Positions 17,459 through 26,312 of a stretch of 64,000 nt of DNA are shown here, piece after piece. The notes below the pieces were generated by a model. It was not told the DNA's origin and searched no databases. It saw only the letters and a list, made by a program, of their open reading frames with translations. Within the stretch, counting starts at the first letter, position 1; each line of letters opens with the position of its first letter. The position numbers were made by a program, and so were the translations under genes. Source of the stretch: Nocardia acididurans (GTDB lineage Bacteria; Actinomycetota; Actinomycetes; Mycobacteriales; Mycobacteriaceae); assembly GCF_016741815.1 (NCBI RefSeq), contig NZ_JAERRJ010000021.1, forward strand, positions 1-64,000. The letters are read 5' to 3'.

Positions 17459-18123
17459 TGCGGGATATTGCTGACCAGAAGGGGTTTCGTGCCCCGCTGG
17501 GTGAATACCCGACGCTGTACGCGCAACTACGCGTACAGGACTGGACGGTCCCCGAGTTGCAGCCGGACTCCACTGCACCGGACACGGTCTCGCTCGAGGA
17601 TCTGCTTGAGGCCGAAGCCGTGAGTATTCACGAGTCGCCGCACGCCGTCGTCTCCACCGAAGGCGATACCCCCTTGCTGATAGCGAAGGATGTCCGCCTC
17701 GGCCGCGCGCCGTCGCGCTGGGGTTCGGCCGGCGCCCCTGGCACGGTGCTGGTGCGCAAGGGGGATGTCGCGGTCGTCGGTGGTTCCGCGCCGGCCGCCC
17801 GGGTCTGTGTCGATGACGGGGTGCTGCTCGGACCAAATATCCAAGTGGTGCGCGTCAATTCGAAGGCTCTCGATCCGCACTTCCTCGCGGGCGTGCTGCG
17901 CGCCGCTGTCGAGGCCGCCGACGGCCAACCCATCGACCTGTACCGGGTCGCGGTGCCCCGCCGCACCCTCGCCGAACAGCGCCGCTACGGACTCGCGTTC
18001 GAGCAACTCAATGAGCTCGAATCTGCCTGGGAACGCCGGCGAACGAGCGTCGCCGAACTGGTGCGGCTCGGGTTCGGCGGGTTGGCGCAGGGGCGGCTTC
18101 GGCCGGCCGCTGCCCCCGAGTAG
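17455..18123 (+). CDS. Specificity-subunit-like protein (HsdS-like), frame-disrupted
   Basis: About 222 residues as read from GTG 17455 (overlapping the previous stop) or ATG 17458. The C-terminal part LDPHFLAGVLRAAVEA followed by RVAVPRRTLAEQRRYGLAFEQLNEL matches the tail of the methylase just upstream and the distal half of type I specificity proteins, which ends in a coiled-coil helix. It probably supplies target recognition to the methylase. The N-terminus seems displaced to the other frame by one base at a G6 run. Whether this is programmed frameshifting, phase variation, a mutation or a sequencing error is unknown. Confidence 0.7.
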   Translation: MMRDIADQKGFRAPLGEYPTLYAQLRVQDWTVPELQPDSTAPDTVSLEDLLEAEAVSIHESPHAVVSTEGDTPLLIAKDVRLGRAPSRWGSAGAPGTVLVRKGDVAVVGGSAPAARVCVDDGVLLGPNIQVVRVNSKALDPHFLAGVLRAAVEAADGQPIDLYRVAVPRRTLAEQRRYGLAFEQLNELESAWERRRTSVAELVRLGFGGLAQGRLRPAAAPE

Positions 18124-18164
18124 GTTGGCATGTCAGCTTTTCTGGACTCACGGAGGTAGGGCCG

Positions 18165-19589
18165 GTGCAACCGCAGGTCGTCGATGGCCGCTACGAGGTG
18201 CTCGGCAAGATCGGCTCGGGCGGGATGGGCCAGGTGCACGAGGGTTTCGACCAGCATCTGAAACGCCGGATCGCGGTGAAGTTCACCAACCCGAGCCTGG
18301 ACGACGATCCGGATTGGACGAAACGCTTCATCCGGGAGGCCGAGCTGATGGCGAGCATCAGCCATCCCGGCATGCCCGTCATTCATGACGCGGGAATCGT
18401 TCGTGGACAGCCGGATCGGCCCTACCTCGTCATGGAGTTCGTCGATGGTATCACTCTCGACACGCTGCTCGAACGGCACGGTCCGCTGCCCATCGGAGTC
18501 GTCGCCACCCTGGGTGCGCAGGCGGCGGCCGTACTCGCCGCCACCCATCGCAATCGGATCTATCACCGAGATCTGAAGCCCTCCAATCTCATGTTGTGTG
18601 CCGACGGCACGGTGAAGGTGCTGGATTTCGGCCTTGCCGTTGCCCCTGATGCCGATATGACCCGCTACACCAATACCGGCCATACCCTCGGCACGCCCGC
18701 CTTCATGGCCCCGGAGCAGGTGGAGGGCCGCACGGTGGTGCCGCAGACCGACCTGTACTCCCTCGGCCTGGTGCTGCACGAGCTGCTCACCGGCGACCGC
18801 GTGATGACCGGCAGTTCCGCATTCGCGGTGTGGCAGAACCAGGTTCACCAGACGCCGCCCGACATCCAGCGCGAGCGCCCGGATATGGCCGTCGAGATTG
18901 CCTGTCTCATCATGGGCATGCTCGCCAAGAGTCCCGCGCAGCGCCCTGAGGACGCCGCTACGGTGCACACCGTCCTGATGCGCCACGCGACCGGTCTCAC
19001 CGAGCTACCCGAGATCAACGACACCCGTAGTCCGGCACAGATGTACGCCCAGGCCGTCGGCGCGGCCATCTCCAGCCGCACTGCCCCGACGATCGCGGCG
19101 CCCACCCACAAACTGCACCGCCCCGCGGAGTCGAACGGTGCTCGCACAATCGATTTCAGCCGCGGCGACCTCCAGCGCGCCATGCGCAATGCCCGTGACC
19201 TCGCTGACGACTCGCGCTACCAGCCAGCCATTCATGAACTGAAGACGGTCGTGGATATCGCTGTGCCACTGCAGGGTTCGCGTGACGCCGATGTCGTCGA
19301 AGCCCGGATGAGACTTGCGGACCTGCGCTTCGAGAGCGCCGACTATTCCGGCGCCGGCGACCTGTACCGGGCCCTCATCGACGATCTCACCGCCGAGCGC
19401 GGACCCTACGACGATCAGGTCATGTACTGCCAACGCCAGCTCGCCACCTGCCACGTGCACACCGGCGACAATCGTGCGGCCCTGACTCGGCTCAAGCGGC
19501 TGCACAGTCAGATGGCGGTGCGATACGGCGAAAACGACAAACGGGTCATCGAACTGGCCATGCAGATCAATACCATCAAGGCTCACTGA
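18165..19589 (+). CDS. Soluble Ser/Thr protein kinase with TPR-like C-terminus
   Basis: A 474-residue Hanks-type kinase without a membrane segment. Residues 1-275 are the catalytic domain: glycine loop GKIGSGGMGQV, catalytic Lys in RIAVKF, HRDLKPSN catalytic loop, DFG in VLDFGLA, and APEQVEGR. After a spacer with Pro and Thr, residues 330-474 form TPR-like helical repeats (GDLYRALIDDLTAE, ATCHVHTGDNRAALTRL). GGAGG stands about 8 nt before GTG 18165. It follows the methylase/specificity genes by 41 nt. Kinase plus methylase recalls Pgl/BREX-type defence modules, but the rest of those systems is absent here. Confidence 0.9.
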   Translation: MQPQVVDGRYEVLGKIGSGGMGQVHEGFDQHLKRRIAVKFTNPSLDDDPDWTKRFIREAELMASISHPGMPVIHDAGIVRGQPDRPYLVMEFVDGITLDTLLERHGPLPIGVVATLGAQAAAVLAATHRNRIYHRDLKPSNLMLCADGTVKVLDFGLAVAPDADMTRYTNTGHTLGTPAFMAPEQVEGRTVVPQTDLYSLGLVLHELLTGDRVMTGSSAFAVWQNQVHQTPPDIQRERPDMAVEIACLIMGMLAKSPAQRPEDAATVHTVLMRHATGLTELPEINDTRSPAQMYAQAVGAAISSRTAPTIAAPTHKLHRPAESNGARTIDFSRGDLQRAMRNARDLADDSRYQPAIHELKTVVDIAVPLQGSRDADVVEARMRLADLRFESADYSGAGDLYRALIDDLTAERGPYDDQVMYCQRQLATCHVHTGDNRAALTRLKRLHSQMAVRYGENDKRVIELAMQINTIKAH

Positions 19590-19738
19590 GCAGTTCCGGC
19601 GCGGACCGCGAGAACAGGCCCGAAAAATACTGCCGCACAGTCGAAAAACAGTGATCGACACCTGGGTTCCGGGTCTACTTGTCGGTGGGGTGGTCTACGG
19701 TGACCGATGCAAACCCGTCCGCAAGTACACGGAGTGTC

Positions 19739-20287
19739 ATGAGCATCCCGGAGCAGGCTGTTCTGTCTTTGGTGGTTGTGCTGGACGAGGTGGAGGGTCG
19801 CCTCGTGGTCTGGCATGTGAATGTCGGTCAGCCGATCGGGCTTTCGCGGCTATCGGGCGCTTGGGTGTTGGAGAGGGGGGAGGACGCGGCTGTGGCCACG
19901 CTGGTGGCGGGGCAGCGGATTGTCGTGCGGAGTGGGGCGGGTGAGGTGCCGGGAGGGGTTGTGGCGGAGGGGGTTGTGGATGTGGATGGCACGGTGGCGG
20001 CGGTGGAGGCCGAGATCGCGGATGCGGACCGACTGTTCAGTTCGCATCGGGAGGCGGTGGGCGGCAAGCTGATTCGGCCGCAGTGGCCGGACGTGGTGCA
20101 TCCGGGGGAGTTGCGGCGGGAGTTTCCGGCGGCGGCCGAGATCGTGCGGCCGACATTGGTTTTGGCGCACGGGATCGCTGAGCTGGCCGATGCCTGGGCC
20201 GATTTCGAATCGCTGCGGGTGGCGCGCGGGTTCCTGGCCGAGCACGGTGGGCGGGCCGCGCGGCCGCTGCCGCTGGTTGTGCGGTGA
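19739..20287 (+). CDS. Hypothetical protein coupled to exonuclease
   Basis: A 182-residue protein of unknown function. The N-terminal half is beta-rich (AVLSLVVVLDEVEGRLVVWHVN), the second half helical and acidic. No catalytic motif is visible. GGAG lies 4 nt before ATG 19739. The GTGA overlap at 20284-20287 couples it to the DnaQ-like exonuclease gene, so it may be an accessory to that enzyme. Confidence 0.65.
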   Translation: MSIPEQAVLSLVVVLDEVEGRLVVWHVNVGQPIGLSRLSGAWVLERGEDAAVATLVAGQRIVVRSGAGEVPGGVVAEGVVDVDGTVAAVEAEIADADRLFSSHREAVGGKLIRPQWPDVVHPGELRREFPAAAEIVRPTLVLAHGIAELADAWADFESLRVARGFLAEHGGRAARPLPLVVR

Positions 20288-21309
20288 CCATACCCGGACT
20301 CACTTTCGCCGCCGTCGATGTGGAGACGGCCAATTCCTCGCGCGGAAGTATCTGTGCCATCGGGGTTTCGGTGGTGCGGGACGGGTTGCGGGTGAGTACG
20401 TGGTCGTGGTTGTGCCGGCCGCCGGAGGCGGTTGATTTCTTTGCGCGGCACAATGTCCGGGTGCACGGGATTCGGCCGGAGATGGTGGCCGAACATCCGC
20501 GATTCGCGCAGCGGTGGCCGGGCGTGCTGGAGGTGGTGGCCGGATTGCCGGTGGTGGCGCACAACGCTGGATTCGACAGCGGCGCGCTCCGGCAGGCGTG
20601 TGAGCACAGTGGAATCGAGTCGCCGCGTTGGGATTTCAGTTGCAGTCTGGCCCTGGCGCAGCGGCATCTGGATCTGGAGAGCTATCGGCTGCCGAGTGTG
20701 GCGGAGGCGCTCGGGGTGGAATTGGTCGCCCATCACGAAGCCGGTGCGGATGCCGCGGCGGCGGCCGACATCGTGGTGGCGTTGGCGGGGCGGGCGGGTG
20801 TTTCCTCACTGGCCGAGCTCGAGCGGACCGGGGAGTTGCGGCCGGTGCGGCGTACTCGGGTGGCGCGGGAGCCGTCGGGTGAATCCGCTCGGCCGCAACG
20901 GCGATACGACTCGGGGCGGTCGCGACGTGCGATCTCTCCCCGGGACGAGCTCGTCATGCCCGAGGTCATCGGCAGGGATCCGGGGCATCCGCTGGACGGG
21001 CGGGTGGTGGTGTTCACCGGTGAGCTGGCGTCGATGACCCGGCAGGAAGCCTGGGACGCGATCGCGAAACATGGTGCGACACCGGCGAAGAACGTGACCA
21101 GGCGCACCACCTGCCTGGTGATCGGCGACGGTTTCACCGGATATGATCCCGCGGGATTCCATACCACCAAGGCGCGTCGAGTGGCGGAACTGTGCGGGCG
21201 GGGTCACCTTATCGAGGTGCTCGACGAGCGGCAGTTGGTGGCGTTGCTCGATGCCGGTGTGAGTCACGCCTCCACTGGCGTGATTTCGCCACACGGTCCA
21301 CTCATGTGA
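20284..21309 (+). CDS. DEDDh 3'-5' exonuclease fused to BRCT domain
   Basis: A 341-residue DnaQ-like exonuclease. Exo I is FAAVDVETAN (residues 8-17), Exo II includes HNAGFDSGALRQ (about residue 95), and Exo III is HHEAGADAAAAADIV (about 145), with His and Asp in the DEDDh order. After a basic linker, residues 235-320 are a BRCT domain (HPLDGRVVVFTGELASMTRQEAWD), as in DNA ligase A. Such fusions act in nick or gap processing and repair. The start is the GTG that overlaps the preceding stop. The last 20 residues beyond BRCT are unconserved-looking. Confidence 0.85.
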   Translation: MTIPGLTFAAVDVETANSSRGSICAIGVSVVRDGLRVSTWSWLCRPPEAVDFFARHNVRVHGIRPEMVAEHPRFAQRWPGVLEVVAGLPVVAHNAGFDSGALRQACEHSGIESPRWDFSCSLALAQRHLDLESYRLPSVAEALGVELVAHHEAGADAAAAADIVVALAGRAGVSSLAELERTGELRPVRRTRVAREPSGESARPQRRYDSGRSRRAISPRDELVMPEVIGRDPGHPLDGRVVVFTGELASMTRQEAWDAIAKHGATPAKNVTRRTTCLVIGDGFTGYDPAGFHTTKARRVAELCGRGHLIEVLDERQLVALLDAGVSHASTGVISPHGPLM

Positions 21310-21318
21310 ATGTAAATT

Positions 21319-21349
21319 CCCTTTCTGGAACCAATCAGTTTCAGAAGGG
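21319..21349 (+). terminator. Weak hairpin after exonuclease gene
   Basis: Arms CCCTT-CTGGAAC and GTTTCAGAAGGG pair over about 12 bp with one bulge and a 6-nt loop. It is not followed by a T-run, so termination is only possible. Confidence 0.3.
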
Positions 21350-21516
21350 TGTCTGGATATGCCGACCGTGCCGCTAGTCCACAGCCGTACCGAATGCGCT
21401 GGAGCGGAAAGGTTCTCGCGCAGCGTGCGGAGATCGGCCGGGTCGGCGGGCAGAGCGGATCGCCGACATATCGGCACCAGACTGGTCGCGCGGCCGCGTA
21501 ATTCGGCGGGGGCACA

Positions 21517-21861
21517 ATGAGATTCGGATACACGCACCGGGCCTTCCTCGATCACTGCGAGTATTTCGTGGCGGTCGGGAAGCATCTGGAGGAGGCGTCG
21601 CTGTCGGCCATCGCCGCGGAGACCGCCCTGCAGAGCCGTCATGCCGGACTGCGGAATGAAGCCGTCGCGCAGTACCGCCGGGCCGACTGGAACCTCACCC
21701 GGGTGGTCACCACCTTGAACGTCGCCGACGGCAATGCCGACAATCTGACCCGGATCGAGCAGCTCGCCTTCGAGCGATCCGAGTCGGCGGCGCGCATCGA
21801 GGTCGCCGGATTGCGGTCCACGCTGCTGTCGATCAGCGAGCGATTATCCGGAATCGGATAG
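21517..21861 (+). CDS. Small helical hypothetical protein
   Basis: A 114-residue, wholly helical protein (HCEYFVAVGKHLEEASLSAIAAETALQSRH; the break is mine for length only). No motif, signal peptide or membrane segment. The ATG has a G-rich stretch upstream but no standard ribosome-binding site. It sits just before gcvT on the same strand, with a 52-nt gap. It may be a genuine lineage-specific gene; confidence is limited. Confidence 0.45.
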   Translation: MRFGYTHRAFLDHCEYFVAVGKHLEEASLSAIAAETALQSRHAGLRNEAVAQYRRADWNLTRVVTTLNVADGNADNLTRIEQLAFERSESAARIEVAGLRSTLLSISERLSGIG

Positions 21862-21913
21862 CGGTCATCGCCCTCGGCGTGGAATGCGCGCCGCGGGCGA
21901 TAAGCTCGTGCGG

Positions 21914-23017
21914 GTGACCGACGAGAAGCTGCTGCAGGGACCCATCCACGCTGTTCATGTCGAGCTCGGCGCCACCTTCGCGCCGTTCGGAGGCTGGGAG
22001 ATGCCGGTCTCCTACGCGGGCACCGTCGGCGAGCACACCGCCGTGCGGACCACCGTCGGCGTCTTCGACGTCAGCCACCTCGGCAAAGCCACCGTCAAGG
22101 GGCCGGGCGCCGCGGCGTTCGTGAACTCGGCGCTGAGCAACGACCTGGGCCGGATCCGGCCGGGCAAGGCGCAGTACACACTGTGCTGCACCCCCGAGGG
22201 CGGCGTCATCGACGACCTCATCGCCTACTACGTCTCCGATGACGAGATCTTCCTCGTGCCCAACGCCGCGAACACCGCCAGCGTGGTGGCCGAACTGGTC
22301 AAGGCCGCCCCCGAGGGCATCACCATCACCGATGAGCACCGGGGTTACGCGGTATTCGCCGTGCAGGGCCCCAAGTCGGCGGATGTGCTTGCGGCACTGG
22401 GTCTTCCCACCGATATGGAGTACATGGCCTACGTCGACGCCGAATGGGACGGCCGCCCGGTCCGCGTCTGCCGCACCGGGTACACCGGCGAGCACGGCTA
22501 CGAACTGCTGCCCCGCTGGGACGACGCCGAGGCCGTCTTCCGCGCCATCCTCGACCAGGTGAAGGCCGCCGACGGCCAGCCCGCCGGGCTCGGCGCGCGC
22601 GACACCCTCCGCACCGAAATGGGCTACCCGCTGCACGGACACGAACTGTCCGTGGACATCTCGCCCCTGGAAGCCCGCACCGGCTGGGCGGTCGGCTGGA
22701 AGAAGCCCGAGTTCTGGGGCAAGGCCGCGCTGGAGCAGGAGAAGGCCGAAGGGCCCAAGCGAATCCTGCTGGGTCTCAAGGCGGTCGACCGCGGTGTTCT
22801 GCGTCAGGGCCAGGCCGTCCTGCGCGGTGACGACACCGTCGGCGAGACCACCTCGGGCACGTTCTCGCCCAGCCTCAAGGTCGGCATCGCGCTGGCCCTG
22901 CTCAACACCGACGCGGATATCAAGCCCGGTGACGAGGTCGAGGTCGATGTCCGTGGCCGCCGCCTGCGCTGCGAGGTCATCCGCCCGCCGTTCGTCGAGG
23001 CCCGTACGGCGTCCTAG
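21914..23017 (+). CDS. gcvT: Glycine cleavage system T protein (aminomethyltransferase)
   Basis: A 367-residue T protein, which transfers the methylene group of the lipoyl-bound aminomethyl intermediate to tetrahydrofolate and releases ammonia. The N-terminal FAPFGGWEMPVSYAG, the GVFDVSHLGK segment, RTGYTGEHGYELL and GLGARDTLRTEMGYPLHGHEL with its catalytic Asp-Arg region are all typical. The C-terminal barrel includes GETTSGTFSPSLKVGIA. GTG 21914 is chosen; an upstream GTG at 21908 adds two residues. It is followed by a strong terminator, so it is not co-transcribed with ilvE. Confidence 0.95.
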   Translation: MTDEKLLQGPIHAVHVELGATFAPFGGWEMPVSYAGTVGEHTAVRTTVGVFDVSHLGKATVKGPGAAAFVNSALSNDLGRIRPGKAQYTLCCTPEGGVIDDLIAYYVSDDEIFLVPNAANTASVVAELVKAAPEGITITDEHRGYAVFAVQGPKSADVLAALGLPTDMEYMAYVDAEWDGRPVRVCRTGYTGEHGYELLPRWDDAEAVFRAILDQVKAADGQPAGLGARDTLRTEMGYPLHGHELSVDISPLEARTGWAVGWKKPEFWGKAALEQEKAEGPKRILLGLKAVDRGVLRQGQAVLRGDDTVGETTSGTFSPSLKVGIALALLNTDADIKPGDEVEVDVRGRRLRCEVIRPPFVEARTAS

Positions 23018-23038
23018 CCTGTCGCGACGCGCCGCCCA

Positions 23039-23068
23039 CTGCCGCGGGATCGCGTGATCCCGCGGCAG
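23039..23068 (+). terminator. Terminator hairpin after gcvT
   Basis: CTGCCGCGGGATC pairs perfectly with GATCCCGCGGCAG around a GCGT loop (13 bp). There is no T-run, which is common in high-GC actinobacteria. Confidence 0.75.
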
Positions 23069-23133
23069 CGCGCACTGTGCTGAGCGGCCCAAGGGTGAGC
23101 ATTGTGCTGGGCGGCGTGAGCGTCGATACCCGC

Positions 23134-23256
23134 TCACCGTCGCGGCGGCAGCCAGCGGCGGAACCGGTTGCCCTGCTTCATCGGGATCGGCCGGGTGTAC
23201 CGGCGCAGGGTGCGCTGGAGGGCTTCGAGTCGCGCCCGCAGGGGTTCGATATTCAT
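23134..23256 (-). CDS. Small basic peptide between gcvT and ilvE
   Basis: A 40-residue basic protein starting MNIEPLRARLEALQRTLRR and ending RFRRWLPPRR. It is divergent from ilvE. A weak AAGGGCGG lies 6 nt before the ATG. Codon bias is compatible with coding, but the length is too short for certainty. Confidence 0.4.
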   Translation of the reverse strand: MNIEPLRARLEALQRTLRRYTRPIPMKQGNRFRRWLPPRR

Positions 23257-23364
23257 TCGCCGCCCTTCGCCGGAGGGGTTACGCGGGTCCGGTTCCAGTG
23301 TGGCTCTCCGGCCAAGTCGGGGGAGCGTCCCACGCGCTCGGACGGGCAAATTAGACTCCCGGTC

Positions 23365-24465
23365 ATGACAGTCGCCGCGCAGTTCACCCGTGTCACGCAT
23401 CCCGCGCCCGTGCCGGCGCAGCGGCGGCAGGAGATTCTCGCGGAGCCCGGGTTCGGGCGGTTCTTCACCGACCACATGGTGTCCATCGATTACGCCGACG
23501 GGCAGTGGGGCAATGCCAAGGTCGAGCCGTTCGCGCCGCTCGCCATGGATCCGGCGACCATGGTTTTCCACTACGGGCAGGCGATCTTCGAGGGTCTGAA
23601 GGCGTACCGGCAGGCCGACGGCAGCATCGCCACCTTCCGGGTGGATGCCAATGCGGCGCGGTTCCAGCGGTCGGCCAAGCGGATGGCCATGGCCGAACTG
23701 CCCGCCGACCTGTTCATCGAGTCGATTCGCCAGCTGCTCGAGGTCGACGGCGAATGGGTGCCCAAGGCCGGTGGCGAGGAGTCGCTGTACCTGCGGCCGT
23801 TCATGTTCTCCACCGAGGTCGGCCTGGGCGTGAAGCCCGCGGGTGCCTACAAGTACCTGCTGCTGGCCTCCCCGGCGGGCGCGTATTTCCCGCGCGGGCT
23901 GAAGCCGGTGCGGGTGTGGCTGTCGACCGAATTCGTGCGCGCGGCTCCCGGCGGCACCGGTGAGGCGAAGGTGGCGGGCAACTACGCCGCCTCGCTGCTC
24001 GCCCAGCAGCAGGCTGCCGAGAAGGGCTGCGACCAGGTGGTGTGGCTGGACGCCTGCGAGCACAAGTACGTCGAGGAGATGGGCACCAACAACCTGTTCT
24101 TCGTCTACGGCAGCGGCTCGGACGCCCGCCTGGTGACGCCGGAGCTGTCCGGCTCCCTGCTGCCGGGTATCACCCGTGATTCGCTTATCACGCTGGCCGC
24201 CGATGCCGGGTATCCGGTTGAGGAGCGCAAGGTTTCGGTGGAGGAGTGGCGTAGCGGCGTCGAATCCGGGGAGATCACCGAGGTTTTCGGCTGCGGCACC
24301 GCGGCCGTGGTGATCCCGGTCGGCTCGGTGCGTTCCGCCACAGGCGAATTCACCATCGGCAATGGCGAGCCGGGTGAGGTCACCATGGCGCTGCGCGACA
24401 CCCTCACCGGCATTCAGCGCGGCACCTTCGCCGACAGCCACGGCTGGCTGCGCACCCTGGCTTAG
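23365..24465 (+). CDS. ilvE: Branched-chain amino acid aminotransferase
   Basis: A 366-residue PLP-dependent class IV aminotransferase for the last step of Leu, Ile and Val synthesis. The family motifs include GQAIFEGLKAYR, RFQRSAKRMAM, YLRPFMFSTE, the PLP-lysine region AKVAGNYAASLLAQQQA and EEMGTNNLFFVYG, with the C-terminal FGCGTAAVVIPVG. ATG 23365 has AT-rich TTAGACT about 10 nt upstream and no Shine-Dalgarno, so the mRNA may be nearly leaderless. A perfect terminator follows at 24483. Confidence 0.95.
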   Translation: MTVAAQFTRVTHPAPVPAQRRQEILAEPGFGRFFTDHMVSIDYADGQWGNAKVEPFAPLAMDPATMVFHYGQAIFEGLKAYRQADGSIATFRVDANAARFQRSAKRMAMAELPADLFIESIRQLLEVDGEWVPKAGGEESLYLRPFMFSTEVGLGVKPAGAYKYLLLASPAGAYFPRGLKPVRVWLSTEFVRAAPGGTGEAKVAGNYAASLLAQQQAAEKGCDQVVWLDACEHKYVEEMGTNNLFFVYGSGSDARLVTPELSGSLLPGITRDSLITLAADAGYPVEERKVSVEEWRSGVESGEITEVFGCGTAAVVIPVGSVRSATGEFTIGNGEPGEVTMALRDTLTGIQRGTFADSHGWLRTLA

Positions 24466-24482
24466 GCTCGGAAACATGAAAT

Positions 24483-24518
24483 GCGCCCGCCCCGAACGGA
24501 TTCGGGGCGGGCGCGTTT
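24483..24518. terminator. Rho-independent terminator after ilvE
   Basis: A 14-bp perfect stem (GCGCCCGCCCCGAA with TTCGGGGCGGGCGC) closes a CGGA loop and is followed by GTTT. It separates ilvE from the convergent hydrolase gene and may serve both. Confidence 0.9.
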
Positions 24519-24587
24519 GGTTGATGGGGTCTGCCGAGCCTTGGACCGGGATTGCACAGCTGCGGCGTGTCTCCCGAGTAACGGCCC

Positions 24588-25301
24588 TCAGCCGGGCATG
24601 AACATATGCCACTGCTCCAACGTCTGCGGCCGCATGACGTAGTTCTTGTCCTTGATATGCGACAGCGTGGCGCTCGGCTCATCGGAGTACCAGTGGCCGG
24701 GGTACACCACCGGATCCCCTTGCAGCCCAGCCAGATACCGCAGGCTGCGGAACATGGCGTCGGAGTCGCCGCCGGGGAAGTCGGTGCGACCGCAGCCGTC
24801 GACGAACAGGGTGTCGCCCGCGATCAACCGGTCCTGGAACAGGAAGCACTGGCTGCCCGGGGTGTGGCCCGGCGTGTGCAGGAGTTCGATCTCGAAGTCG
24901 CCGACCGCGACCTTGTCGCCGTGCTCGTGCCCGGTGAGTTCACTGGGCGCGATGCCGGTGACGTTCGCGACCCACGGCAGCTCTTCCTTGTTCACGTGCA
25001 CTGCCACGTCGGTGCGCTCGAGCAGTTCCTTCACCCCGCGCAGGGTGAATCCCATCATGGTGCCGCCGACGTGGTCGGGGTGGTGGTGGGTGGCGAGGAC
25101 GCCGGTCAGGCGCATACCGTCGGCTTCGGCGAGGTCCACCAGGTCCCCGGCCGCATACGCCGGATCCACCACCACGCATTCGCCGCTGTCGCGGTCACCG
25201 ATCAGGTACGCGAAGTTCCGCATCTGTGTGGCGATGGGGTCGCCGACTGCCCAGTCCCTTCCGGCGAGCAGCTGACGAAAATACAAACGGTCCGTGGCCA
25301 T
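24588..25301 (-). CDS. Metallo-beta-lactamase-fold hydrolase (glyoxalase II/ETHE1-like)
   Basis: A 237-residue MBL-fold enzyme. The metal motif THHHPDH is at about residue 82, a further His in HTPGHTPGSQC at about 150, Asp in IAGDTLF and a GCGRTDFPGGD segment, which is characteristic of the persulfide dioxygenase/glyoxalase II branch. Last metal His is in VYPGHWY. It probably hydrolyses a thioester or oxidises a glutathione- or mycothiol-type persulfide; the exact substrate cannot be read from the sequence. The ATG lacks a strong ribosome-binding site. Confidence 0.85.
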   Translation of the reverse strand: MATDRLYFRQLLAGRDWAVGDPIATQMRNFAYLIGDRDSGECVVVDPAYAAGDLVDLAEADGMRLTGVLATHHHPDHVGGTMMGFTLRGVKELLERTDVAVHVNKEELPWVANVTGIAPSELTGHEHGDKVAVGDFEIELLHTPGHTPGSQCFLFQDRLIAGDTLFVDGCGRTDFPGGDSDAMFRSLRYLAGLQGDPVVYPGHWYSDEPSATLSHIKDKNYVMRPQTLEQWHMFMPG

Positions 25302-25343
25302 GGCAACCAGCTTATGGTGAGCGGTCGCTCGAGCAGTAGCCGA

Positions 25344-26252
25344 CTAGGCGACCTGCAGCGTCTTCGCGCCCAGCCGATCGTGGATGGCGCGCAGCCAATT
25401 CGCGAAGAACAACCGCGAATGCCCGGACCAGTCGCTGGTCAGCTCCGCATAGCTCGACGGCAGCGGGAAATCGTCCAGCAGCGCCGGATCACCCTGACTG
25501 CGCACCAGCGCCGCGTGATGCATGAGGTACTGATGCGTCTCGAACGGGAAGTACGCCAGTGGGATCTCCGGGAACGGCCGGGTCTGATCGGCCAGCCACC
25601 GCCGCAGCTCACGCCGGTACTCACGCGCCATGGTGTCGTGGAGATACTCCGGATGCCCCTGCAGGAACACCTGGTTCAACCCGTCGGCGCTGGCCGCCAG
25701 ATGCCATTCGGACTCCGTGGAATCCAGCAGAATCGGCACCCCGGCCGCGCGCAGATCCGCGGACGTCATGACATTCCATCGGGAATGCGGCACGAACACC
25801 TCGTCCGGCAGCCCGGCCACCAGATCACCCGCACCACTCACCTGGTGCAGGAACGTGCCGTGGCAGCGCACGGCCAGCCGCTCCCGCCGCAGCCCGTGGA
25901 GCACATGCAGTGCGGCGTGCGCGGATTGGCAGGAGAACAGCAGCGAGGTCGCCGCGCCGCATTCGCGCAGGATGCTCGCGATCAGCGCCACCAGCGGTTC
26001 GTCCGCGATATCCGAGGTGGTCGGTTCACTCCCGCTGACGACGAGCGCGTCCATATCGCGCAGCCCACGCCAGTCCACATCATCCAGCGGCCCCATCGGG
26101 TCGATCCCGAAAACCGTTGTCTCCAATTGGAAATCGGCACGATCAGCGATCAGCGCAGCCCCAGCCACCACCGCTTCCGTGAATACCCGCCGCGTCATGC
26201 TCTCGGGCGAGCGCGAGATCAAGTCGACAATGCCGACCCGCACCACCATCAT
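25344..26252 (-). CDS. MetA/HTS-like homoserine acyltransferase family protein
   Basis: A 302-residue protein of the homoserine O-succinyltransferase (MetA) family, which has a class-I-glutamine-amidotransferase-like fold. SGSEPTTSDI is followed by LLFSCQSAHAALHVLHGL with the nucleophile Cys, VPHSRWN, LLDSTESEWH and VFLQGHPEYLHDT with the His-x-Glu pair. AAGGA is 4 nt before ATG 26252. It stands alone, away from met genes, so its role could be homoserine acylation or a divergent amidotransferase. The gene follows the adoK terminator. Confidence 0.75.
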   Translation of the reverse strand: MMVVRVGIVDLISRSPESMTRRVFTEAVVAGAALIADRADFQLETTVFGIDPMGPLDDVDWRGLRDMDALVVSGSEPTTSDIADEPLVALIASILRECGAATSLLFSCQSAHAALHVLHGLRRERLAVRCHGTFLHQVSGAGDLVAGLPDEVFVPHSRWNVMTSADLRAAGVPILLDSTESEWHLAASADGLNQVFLQGHPEYLHDTMAREYRRELRRWLADQTRPFPEIPLAYFPFETHQYLMHHAALVRSQGDPALLDDFPLPSSYAELTSDWSGHSRLFFANWLRAIHDRLGAKTLQVA

Positions 26253-26312
26253 CAGGTCCTTCGAAAAACAACCAACACAGACAGCGCGCATCAACCGCGC
26301 AGAGAAAACCGC

